Assembly (NCBI GenBank): GCA_964384675.1
Contig: CAYLNK010000008.1
Span: 1-49,146 of the forward strand
DNA length: 49,146 nt
Direction of reading: 5' to 3'
Source: CAYLNK01 sp964384675
GTDB taxonomy: Bacteria > Acidobacteriota > Thermoanaerobaculia > UBA5066
This document shows positions 42,444 to 49,146 of the stretch, one piece after another. Every line of letters starts with the position of its first letter. The first letter of the stretch is position 1. The notes below the pieces were generated by a model. That model was not told the origin of the DNA and ran no database searches. It was given only the letters and a program-made list of their open reading frames with translations. A program made the position numbers and the translations under genes.

Positions 42444-45400
42444 CTATCGCCGGTCCAGAACGGGCGGAACCGGGGTCGCGGGCTTGGCGGCCGCCTTCTT
42501 CCCGAGCTCCGCCAGCAGCACGTCGACAGCCTTCTCGAGGCTCGGGTCGTGCCCCGCGATCCGGTCCTCGGCCACGTCGAATACCTCGATGTCGGGAGAG
42601 ACACCGACGTTCTCGACCACCCAGCGCCCCGCCTCGTCGTAGATGCGGAACGTCGGGACGTTCACGGAGCCGCCGTCGACCAGCGGGGGGTTGCCCGAGA
42701 GACCGATCAGGCCGCCCCAGGTCCTGGTGCCGATCAGGGTCCCCAGGCCGAGCTTCCTGAAGAAATACGGGAGGGCGTCGCCTCCGGAAGACGAGTAGGC
42801 GTTGATCAGCATCGCCTTCGGGCCGTCGTGGGCGAAGCCGGGAGTGGCGAACGCCTCGCCGCCGTTGCGGCTCCACCGCGCCAGAGTGCGCCGTGAGAAG
42901 TACTCGATCATCCGGTCCGGGATGAAGCCTCCGCCGTTGTAGCGATCGTCGATGATCAGGGCGGCCTTTCCGGCCTCCGCGTAGAACATCTTCTGCAGCA
43001 TCCGGTTTCCCTCGGCCCCCGTATTCGGCAGGTGGAGGTATCCGATCCGGCCACCCGAGAGGCGGTCGACGAGCGCTGCCCGGGAACGGACCCAATCGAG
43101 GTAGAAGAGGTCGAGCTCGCTCTTGACCGGTCGGACGGTCACCTGGCGCGTGGACCCCGGCGCGGCCGCCCTGGCGACGGTCAGGACCACGGGACGGTCC
43201 GCCTTGCCCTCGAGCAGCCGGTAGGGGTTGTCGCCCGTCTTCAGCTCCTGGCCGTCCACCGCGAGGAGGAGATCTCCCTCGGTGACGTCGACGCCTGGCT
43301 CCGTCAGGGGGGAGCGGGAGGTCTCCTCCCAGTTCTCGCCGGAGTAGATCTTCGAGATCCGGTAGTGGCCGGACGGGTCGGTCACGAACTCGCATCCGAG
43401 CATCCCGCCCTCGATCCGCGGTACCCGCGGCTCGTCGCCCGAGGTGACGTAGGTGTGCCCGGCCCCGAGCTCGGAGATCATCTCGCCGAGGACGAAGTCC
43501 AGATCGGCCCGGTGCGCGACGTACGGCACGAGGGCTCCGTAGCGCTTCCGCATCTCCGGCCAGTCCACCCCGTGCATTTTCGGGTCGTAGAACCAGTCCC
43601 GAGTGATCCTCCAGGCGTCGTCGAACATCTGGCGAAACTCGGCGCCTGGATCGAGCTTCATCCGGAGGTCGGAGAGGTCGAGCTTGCCGTCCGCGACCTT
43701 GGCTCCGGCCTTCGCGTCGACGATCGACCAGTCCTTCCCGGTCCTCAGGAGGAGCCGCTTGCCGTTCGCCGAGAGGTCGTACCCCGCGACGCCGTCGGCG
43801 ACCTTCTCCTCCTTGCGGTCCTTCAGGTCGTATCGGCACAGGGTTCCCGGCCCGTCGTCGCCCTTGAGGTAGAAGAGGGCCTCCGCCGAGGCCGCCAGGC
43901 TCCGCAGATCGTCCGCTTTCAGGCCGGGCAGGGCGATCGTCCGCGAGGTGAAGCCGTCGGCGCTCACGGCCACGGGCTCGGGGTCTTTCCTCGGCGCCTC
44001 CTTCCTGACGCCCCTGTCTCCCGTCTTCCTGCCCTTCACGGTTTCCTCGGGCTTAGCCTCCTCGCTCGCGTCGGACTTGTCCCCCCGCTCCTCGTCCGAC
44101 TTCTCGGGGAAGAGAGCGGGCGTGCCGGGCACCAGCGCGGCCGCGTAGACCCGCGCCGCCTTGGTGTAGACGTAGTTGAACTCGAAGGAGCTCTGCGTGC
44201 GGTTGAAGTCGCGGTCCGAGAGGAAGAACAGGTGCTTGCCGTCGGCCGAGAAGACGGGCTCGTAGTCGGCCGTGAGGCCGTCCCCGAGGGCGAGGGCCCC
44301 CTTCTGATCGAGAGCCCGTATCCAGATGCGGGGCCGCCGGTCCTTCCCCGGCTTCTGGTAGACGACCCAGCGGGAGTCGGGGGAGAAGGAGTACGACTCG
44401 GGGTCGTCGGTCACCAGCCGGTCGAGCTCGGTCTCCCGCCCGGTGGCGACGTCGAGGACCACGAGCCGGTGCGACCGGTCCGCGAAGAGCAGCCGCTTGC
44501 CGTCCCGGCTCCAGACCGGAGCGAACCGCCAGACCGAGCCGTTCGTCGTGAGCCGGCGAGGCTCCCCGCTGCCGTCCTGGGCGCGCAGGTAGATCTCGTA
44601 CTCGCCGCTCGCGTCCGAGAGATAGGCGATCGATTTGCCATCGGGTGACCAGCTCGCCGAGTGCTCGCGCACCCCCTGTGAGCCGGTCAGGTTCCGGGTC
44701 GGCCCGTCCTTGGCCGGCACCGAGAAGAGGTCTCCTCGCGCCTCCAGGACGGCTCGGGCACCGCCGGGGGAGATCGCGCCGCCCTGAACGCGGTCCTTGA
44801 CGTCGATGAAGTGAGGGACCCGGGCCGGCAGGTCCTCGCCCAGCGTGATCGGGATCCGGGCGGACTTCTCGCTGGTGAGGTCCAGGCGCCAGAGGTGGCC
44901 GCCGTTCATGAAGACGATCTGGCCGTCACCGAGGCTCGGCCAGAGGACGTCGTACTCCTTGAAGTCGGTCACCTTGCGGGTGGCCTTGGTGCGCGTGTCG
45001 TAGGCGAAGAGGTTGAGCGTGTGCTCGCGGTCCGACGTGAAGTAGATCGTGTCCTTCCACCACATGGGAAAGTTGTCGGTGCCCTGCCAGTCCGTGATCC
45101 GCTCCGACCTGCGCGCGACCTGGTCGTAGATCCAGATATCCTGGGCCCGGCCTCCCATCGTTCGTTTCCAGGTCCGGAACTCTCTGTCGACCGGACAATA
45201 GGCGAGCTTCACCCCTCCGGGGCCGAACGACGCGGAGCCTCCTTCCGGGATCGGGAGAGGCGACTCGAGCCCGCCCTGGGGGTCGACCACGAAGTAGCGG
45301 CCCATCCGCTCTCCCCAGGGTGTCCGGTTCATCCGCACGAGGATCTTCCCGTCGTGCGTCCAGCCCATGACCCAGTCGTCCCAGCCACCCCGGGGCGGCA

Positions 45401-45740
45401 TCGGGCCGACGTCGGTGTAGAACGTCAGCTGCTTCGGCGCCCCCCCCGCCGACGGCATCACCCAGACCTGGCGCGATCCGGAGTACTCGGCGCTGTAGGC
45501 GATCCACTGGCCGTCCGGCGAGAGCTTCGGGAACAGCTCGACACCGGGGTGGGAGGTCAGGCGCAGCGCGGGACCGCCGCTGGCGGATGCGCGCCAGAGG
45601 TCGCCGGCGTAGACGAAGACGACCACGTCGCCGCGGATGTCCGGGAACCGCAGAAGGCGCGCCTCTGGCGGAGCGGTCTGCGCGGTGGCGGGGATCGAGA
45701 GCCCCGCCGCCAGTACGGTCACGAGGAGGGTCTGCTTCAT
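42444..45740 (-). CDS. Tricorn-like S41 peptidase
   Basis: A 1098-residue exported protease that trims large peptides. Signal peptide (1-20), two beta-propeller regions (about 25-320 and 330-650) with WSPDGKSIAYLSD-type repeats, a Lys/Glu-rich linker near 560-600, a PDZ domain (about 780-870) and the S41 catalytic domain (about 880-1060). Catalytic residues visible: His in ELGAGHTYV, Ser in NAYSSSGGDALPYF, and Glu in ENVGVSPDI. GTRTWGGLIG is the family-specific pattern. Likely periplasmic hexamer by family. DUF2911-TPR lies just upstream on the same strand. Confidence 0.93.
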   Translation of the reverse strand: MKQTLLVTVLAAGLSIPATAQTAPPEARLLRFPDIRGDVVVFVYAGDLWRASASGGPALRLTSHPGVELFPKLSPDGQWIAYSAEYSGSRQVWVMPSAGGAPKQLTFYTDVGPMPPRGGWDDWVMGWTHDGKILVRMNRTPWGERMGRYFVVDPQGGLESPLPIPEGGSASFGPGGVKLAYCPVDREFRTWKRTMGGRAQDIWIYDQVARRSERITDWQGTDNFPMWWKDTIYFTSDREHTLNLFAYDTRTKATRKVTDFKEYDVLWPSLGDGQIVFMNGGHLWRLDLTSEKSARIPITLGEDLPARVPHFIDVKDRVQGGAISPGGARAVLEARGDLFSVPAKDGPTRNLTGSQGVREHSASWSPDGKSIAYLSDASGEYEIYLRAQDGSGEPRRLTTNGSVWRFAPVWSRDGKRLLFADRSHRLVVLDVATGRETELDRLVTDDPESYSFSPDSRWVVYQKPGKDRRPRIWIRALDQKGALALGDGLTADYEPVFSADGKHLFFLSDRDFNRTQSSFEFNYVYTKAARVYAAALVPGTPALFPEKSDEERGDKSDASEEAKPEETVKGRKTGDRGVRKEAPRKDPEPVAVSADGFTSRTIALPGLKADDLRSLAASAEALFYLKGDDGPGTLCRYDLKDRKEEKVADGVAGYDLSANGKRLLLRTGKDWSIVDAKAGAKVADGKLDLSDLRMKLDPGAEFRQMFDDAWRITRDWFYDPKMHGVDWPEMRKRYGALVPYVAHRADLDFVLGEMISELGAGHTYVTSGDEPRVPRIEGGMLGCEFVTDPSGHYRISKIYSGENWEETSRSPLTEPGVDVTEGDLLLAVDGQELKTGDNPYRLLEGKADRPVVLTVARAAAPGSTRQVTVRPVKSELDLFYLDWVRSRAALVDRLSGGRIGYLHLPNTGAEGNRMLQKMFYAEAGKAALIIDDRYNGGGFIPDRMIEYFSRRTLARWSRNGGEAFATPGFAHDGPKAMLINAYSSSGGDALPYFFRKLGLGTLIGTRTWGGLIGLSGNPPLVDGGSVNVPTFRIYDEAGRWVVENVGVSPDIEVFDVAEDRIAGHDPSLEKAVDVLLAELGKKAAAKPATPVPPVLDRR

Positions 45741-45765
45741 GCGGACCGGATGCTACAGCGCGCCC

Positions 45766-46803
45766 TCATTTCGAGTGCTTCGCGATCTCACCCTCGATCC
45801 TCTTCTTCTGGCCCTCCGGGGCCATCGACAGGGCCTTCCGGTACAGCTCGACCGACCCCTTCTTGTCGCCCTTCGCGGCCAGGGCCTCGGCGAGGCTGTC
45901 GACGGCGTTCCAGGACTTCGGGTAGTCCTTCACGTTCTTGCGGAACACCTCGATCGCCTCGTCGTTCTTGCCCTGCCCGAGGAGGGCGTAACCCTGGTTG
46001 TTGACGTCGGCTTCGGTGGCGAGCGGGGCCGCCTTCGCCCGGAGCGCCTCGGCGCCCGGCTTGTCGCCCTTCGCCTCGAGAAGAGCCGCCTTGACCCTCA
46101 GGTTCTGGTAGTTCTCGTTGATCCCGATCGACTGGTCGGCCCACGAGAGCGCTTCGTCCAGGTTGACCTTGTTCCGGGCGCAGTAGCCGGCCGCCTGGCT
46201 CCATCCCTGCCAGGAGAAGCGCGCGAGCCCCCGGAGCTCCCGCCGGAGGCTCTCGACCGTGACCGCGGGCGTGTCGACCTCGACCTTGAAGCTCCCGCGC
46301 AGCTTCTCCCAGTGGAGGGCCACGGTGGCGGCCTCACCGGTCGGCTCGTCGATCGTGTACTGGAGCCGCTCGACGTGCTCGGCGGCGACCGGCTTCACCT
46401 CGACGCGGAGCGCGTCCTCCTTCTTGTCGTAGCTGAAGCTCCCCCAGGCGTGGGACTGCTCGCTGAAGATCACCGTCCAGCTCGATTCGGTCGGGATCAG
46501 GTGGAGGCCGTAGGTCCCTGCGGCGAGCGGCTTTCCCTCGACCTTCACGGGCGAGGAGACCTCGAAGGTGGTGTTCTCGTTGGCCCCGGCGCGCCACACC
46601 TCGCCGTAGGGCACGAGGCCGCCCCAGACCTTTCGCTTGTTGACCGACGGCCTGCCGTAGCGGATCGTGATGTTCGTCAGGCCGACGACCTGGCTCACCG
46701 AGGCCTTCGGGCTGGCCTCCGGAAGCGTCATCTGGGGCTGGGCGAGCGCGGGCAGGCCGGACAGCAGTCCGGCCGTGAGCACGGAAGCGAGGGAGCGCGT
46801 CAT
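45766..46803 (-). CDS. DUF2911 and TPR-repeat exported protein
   Basis: A 345-residue exported protein. Signal peptide to about residue 22 (LSGLPALAQ), DUF2911 domain (about 28-195; IRYGRPSVNKRKVWGGLVPYGEVW is the hallmark, shown here as RYGRPSVNKRKVWGG), then tetratricopeptide repeats (about 200-340; NNQGYALLGQGKNDEAIEVF-type helices). TPRs usually bind partner proteins; DUF2911 has no known activity. The ATG at 46803 has GAGGAGG just before it. The tricorn-like gene starts 25 bases after its stop, so the two are likely co-transcribed and the protein may assist the protease (inference). Confidence 0.9.
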   Translation of the reverse strand: MTRSLASVLTAGLLSGLPALAQPQMTLPEASPKASVSQVVGLTNITIRYGRPSVNKRKVWGGLVPYGEVWRAGANENTTFEVSSPVKVEGKPLAAGTYGLHLIPTESSWTVIFSEQSHAWGSFSYDKKEDALRVEVKPVAAEHVERLQYTIDEPTGEAATVALHWEKLRGSFKVEVDTPAVTVESLRRELRGLARFSWQGWSQAAGYCARNKVNLDEALSWADQSIGINENYQNLRVKAALLEAKGDKPGAEALRAKAAPLATEADVNNQGYALLGQGKNDEAIEVFRKNVKDYPKSWNAVDSLAEALAAKGDKKGSVELYRKALSMAPEGQKKRIEGEIAKHSK

Positions 46804-46884
46804 TCGATCCTCCTCGAGCGCTGGATTCCTCTTTCGTACGGATCTCCCGCCGCAGGGTTTCCCCGTCCGGTACTCTCGCGTCCG

Positions 46885-48264
46885 ATGACCGCCTCCCGCC
46901 CGGCCCGGGGAGCTCCGGCTCCGCCTCCCCGGCGGCCGCCGTCGCTCTGCGGCCTCTGCCAGCGAGACCTCGAGGAGGCGGATTCGCTCTCGGCCGAGAT
47001 CCTCGAGCCGGAGGACCTCGTCGTCATCCTGGCGAACAACCCGTGGTGGCGGCCCGAGGTGGGGATCTGCCGCGCGTGCGCCGCCCGTTTCGTGGAAGCC
47101 CGCGCCGAAGCAAGGAGCCGCTATCCTTCCTTCGTACGGGGGGCGTGCGCCATCCTGCCCACTCCGGTGCGGCTCGGTGCGCACGACGCGTACACGGGGC
47201 GTGGTATCACGATGGCCTTCCTGGACTCGGGGTTCTATGCCCACCCCGATCTCGTCGAGGGCCGTGACCGCATCCTCCGCTACGTCGACGTGAACGAGCC
47301 CGAGGCTCGCCGCCGCGTCCTGGAGAAGCCCGACGACTCGAGCTGGCACGGCATGATGACGTCGGTCGTCGCCTGCGGGAACGGCCGGCTCTCGGGAGGT
47401 CTCTATCGGGGCCTCGCGTCGGAGGCGAACCTCGTCCTCGTGAAGGTCGGAAGCGCCCGCCGCATCGTCCACGACGACATCCGCAAAGGGCTCGACTGGG
47501 TCATCCGGCACCGCGGCCGCTACGACATACGCGTCGTGAACGTGAGCTGCGGGGGCGACTTCGAGGCGTCCTACCTGACGGACGCCTTGTCGCAGGCCGC
47601 GGACCGGGCGACGCGCGCCGGCATCCTCGTGGTGGCGGCCTCGGGCAATCGACCCGACGCGCCGGTCGTGCCACCCGCGTCGGCCCCGTCGGTGCTCACG
47701 GTGGGCGGGCTCGACGACAAGAACCGCCTCGGCTCCGGAGCCTGGGACATCTACCACTCGAGCTACGGTCCTACCTTCGACGGCGTGCAGAAGCCGGAGG
47801 TCATCGCGCCGGGAATCTGGGTGGCGGCGCCGATCCTGCCCGGAACGCCGACGGCGGCGCAGGCGGCTCTCCTGTCGCGCCTCGCGGAGGCGCCGGACGA
47901 GGACCTCCGCGCGATCGTCCGCAGGGGCCGGGGCGTCGATCACGCGCTGGACGAGGCCTCGGAGCTGGAGCCGCTCCTGATCCGCAGCCTCGTGAAGGCG
48001 AAGCTCCGCGACAACAACGTGATCTCCGGGGCCTACAAGCACGTCGATGGGACGAGCTTCGCGGCGCCCATCGTCGCGTCGCTCGCGGCCCAGATGCTGG
48101 AAGCGAATCCCCGGCTCAGGCCACAGGAGGTGAAGCGGATCGTGATGAAGACGGCTCGTCGTCTCCCGCACGTGCCCGTCGATCGGCAAGGCTGGGGCGT
48201 GGTCGACGCCCGGGCCGCCGTCGAGGAGGCCCTCACCCGCAAGGACCGGGCGAAGGCGGGTTGA
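46885..48264 (+). CDS. S8 subtilisin-like peptidase with N-terminal zinc-knuckle
   Basis: A 459-residue serine peptidase with intact triad: D114 (AFLDSGF), H155 (SWHGMMTS) and S392 (DGTSFAAP), plus oxyanion N256 (ASGN). It has no signal peptide; instead residues 1-70 carry C22-x-x-C25 and C62-x-x-C65, a probable zinc ribbon. A helical insertion of about 65 residues (about 315-380) separates the S8 core strands from the Ser motif. This suggests an intracellular subtilase, perhaps controlled by zinc or redox through the N-terminal domain. Divergent from DUF2911-TPR. The ATG at 46885 is chosen from a longer shadow-extended frame. Confidence 0.88.
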   Translation: MTASRPARGAPAPPPRRPPSLCGLCQRDLEEADSLSAEILEPEDLVVILANNPWWRPEVGICRACAARFVEARAEARSRYPSFVRGACAILPTPVRLGAHDAYTGRGITMAFLDSGFYAHPDLVEGRDRILRYVDVNEPEARRRVLEKPDDSSWHGMMTSVVACGNGRLSGGLYRGLASEANLVLVKVGSARRIVHDDIRKGLDWVIRHRGRYDIRVVNVSCGGDFEASYLTDALSQAADRATRAGILVVAASGNRPDAPVVPPASAPSVLTVGGLDDKNRLGSGAWDIYHSSYGPTFDGVQKPEVIAPGIWVAAPILPGTPTAAQAALLSRLAEAPDEDLRAIVRRGRGVDHALDEASELEPLLIRSLVKAKLRDNNVISGAYKHVDGTSFAAPIVASLAAQMLEANPRLRPQEVKRIVMKTARRLPHVPVDRQGWGVVDARAAVEEALTRKDRAKAG

Positions 48265-48386
48265 GGAGACCGACGGGGGTCCGGGATTCGAGTGGCCTAT
48301 ACTCCCGACTTGTTCCGGAGAGACGTGCCGCGGCATTCCCGAACGGGGCCAGCGGCGCCACCACCCGGACACTGGAAGGATGACGC

Positions 48387-48560
48387 TTGGCCAAGCCGAA
48401 CTACCAGCACGAGAAGCGGCAGAGGGATCTCGCCAAGAAGAAGAAGCTCGAGGAGAAGCGCCAGCGGAAGCTGAACCGGCCGAGCAGCTCCGAAGGGGAT
48501 CCGGAGGCTCCGCCTCCGCCGGCCCCCGATGAGAACGGTGGGGGAGCTCCGCCCCAATAG
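48387..48560 (+). CDS. Small basic protein of the MAKPNY... type, TTG start
   Basis: A 57-residue protein with a very basic N-terminal half: MAKPNYQHEKRQRDLAKKKK, then KRQRKLNR, and an acidic Pro-rich tail. The same N-terminus is known from small conserved bacterial proteins of unknown function. It starts with TTG at 48387; GGAAGGA lies 7 bases upstream, and the only nearby ATG (48380) is out of frame. A terminator follows 6 bases after the stop, supporting a real transcription unit. Nucleic-acid binding is suggested by composition only. Confidence 0.75.
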   Translation: MAKPNYQHEKRQRDLAKKKKLEEKRQRKLNRPSSSEGDPEAPPPPAPDENGGGAPPQ

Positions 48561-48565
48561 CGAGA

Positions 48566-48606
48566 CCTGCGGCGAGATCCTCGCCGCAGGGGTCACGCTC
48601 TTTCGT
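48566..48606 (+). terminator. Terminator after the small basic protein gene
   Basis: CCTGCGGCGAG (48566-48576), loop ATC, CTCGCCGCAGG (48580-48590): an 11-bp perfect stem followed by a T-rich stretch CTCTTTCGTTCG. Confidence 0.75.
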
Positions 48607-48627
48607 TCGTGTCCGTACGAAGAACGC

Positions 48628-48660
48628 GAAGGCGCGCTCGCGTATCGCGAGCGCGCCTTC
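48628..48660 (-). terminator. Long hairpin at the 3' side of ahcY
   Basis: A 15-bp perfect stem (48628-48642 with 48646-48660) with loop TAT, 50 bases beyond the ahcY stop. Read leftward it is followed by GCGTTCTTCG, weakly T-rich. It can serve ahcY and back up the terminator of the small gene from the other side. Confidence 0.7.
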
Positions 48661-48709
48661 TGGTACTGGCCGGGCCGGGGAAGGGCCCGCCCCGATCCGA
48701 CCGAGCCGT

Positions 48710-49146
48710 TCAGTACCGGTAGTGATCCGGCTTGTACGGGCCATCCATCGGCACGTTGATGTAGGCCGCCTGCTTCTCGGTCAGCGTCGTCAGCTTCACG
48801 CCCAGATGTCCCAGGTGGAGACGCGCGACCTCTTCGTCCAGCTTCTTCGGCAGGGTGAACACCTTGCGGCCGAGCGTCGCGTGGTTCCTCGACAGCTCGA
48901 TCTGGGCGAGCACCTGGTTCGTGAACGACGCCGACATCACGAAGCTCGGGTGCCCGGTGGCGCAACCGAGGTTCAGGAGCCGACCCTCGGCGAGGATCAT
49001 CACGCTGTGGCCGTCGGGAAAACGCCATTCGTCGTACTGCGGCTTGATGTTGATTCGCTGGATCCCGACCGTCTTCTTGAGGCCCGCCATGTCGATCTCG
49101 TTGTCGAAGTGGCCGATGTTCCCCACGATCGCCTTGTCCTTCATCC
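48710..49146 (-). CDS. ahcY: Adenosylhomocysteinase, C-terminal part (cut by window edge)
   Basis: The last 145 or so residues of S-adenosylhomocysteine hydrolase, which splits SAH to adenosine and homocysteine with bound NAD and keeps methylation going. The sequence IVGNIGHFDNEIDM, LAEGRLLNLGCATGHPSFVM and the terminal GPYKPDHYRY are hallmarks of the enzyme; the final K-P-D-H-Y-R-Y completes the NAD site of the neighbouring subunit. The gene runs off the right edge and its start is not in the window. Confidence 0.96.
   Translation of the reverse strand, partial: MKDKAIVGNIGHFDNEIDMAGLKKTVGIQRINIKPQYDEWRFPDGHSVMILAEGRLLNLGCATGHPSFVMSASFTNQVLAQIELSRNHATLGRKVFTLPKKLDEEVARLHLGHLGVKLTTLTEKQAAYINVPMDGPYKPDHYRY

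Noticed and set aside
1..49146. CRISPR arrays, tRNA or rRNA genes, prophage or integrative-element genes
   Set aside because: No repeat-spacer pattern, no cloverleaf or rRNA-like stretch and no integrase or phage structural protein was recognised.

Overview
The window is about 49 kb of very GC-rich, densely packed bacterial DNA with no tRNA, rRNA, CRISPR array or transposase, and no gene-free stretch over 300 bases. Several traits point to an Acidobacteriota-like organism that respires or ferments anaerobically: large secreted peptidases (S46, S9, tricorn/S41), a DUF2911-TPR protein, OmcA/MtrC decaheme cytochromes, pyruvate:ferredoxin oxidoreductase and an ADP-forming acetyl-CoA synthetase. 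The phylum is inferred from gene content only. The window cuts a glycosyltransferase at the left edge and ahcY at the right edge.

Region 1 (1-8.1 kb): a GT4-like glycosyltransferase, a small zinc-ribbon protein and a PAS-LuxR regulator are followed by a minus-strand operon, radical SAM enzyme -> NnrS-like membrane protein -> DUF2249. A cysteine-free Crp/Fnr regulator is divergent from it, and an FNR-type box lies between them. Next come a lone CydA-like subunit with its own FNR-like box and no cydB, then an Hsp20 chaperone. This reads as a nitric-oxide / low-oxygen response block.

Region 2 (8.1-16.3 kb): a minus-strand operon of universal stress protein -> nifJ -> dihydroorotate-dehydrogenase-like protein. 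Divergent from it are an acetyl-CoA hydrolase/transferase and a DUF4010 membrane protein. Together with the ADP-forming acetyl-CoA synthetase at 26.7-29.4 kb these make an acetyl-CoA/acetate node.

Region 3 (16.3-26.8 kb) is the highlight: two consecutive extracellular-electron-transfer operons, each OmcA/MtrC decaheme cytochrome -> MtrA-like decaheme cytochrome -> MtrB-like outer-membrane barrel. A 3112-bp segment (18399-21510 and 23667-26778, offset 5268) appears identical in both. It covers the last 52 codons of the OmcA/MtrC gene, all of mtrA and mtrB, and a short tail. The first 662 or so codons of the two OmcA/MtrC genes are clearly diverged. The layout is thus two different surface-cytochrome heads on one constant conduit. 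The right edge of the repeat runs into the 3' end of the acetyl-CoA synthetase gene.

Region 4 (26.7-49.1 kb): GNAT/ADP-forming acetyl-CoA synthetase fusion, CrcB fluoride channel, PA0069-type radical SAM protein, alpha/beta hydrolase, YiiX-like papain-fold protein, thioesterase, MATE transporter, NTF2-like protein and M50B peptidase. After these come a run of peptidases (S46, S9D-like, tricorn S41, an intracellular-looking S8), a GAF-GGDEF cyclase, DUF2911-TPR, a small basic protein missed by length cut-offs, and ahcY.

Inferred lifestyle: peptides are degraded outside the cell or in the periplasm, oxidised through PFOR, acetyl-CoA is converted to acetate with ATP gain, and electrons leave through MtrCAB conduits, under low-oxygen/NO control.
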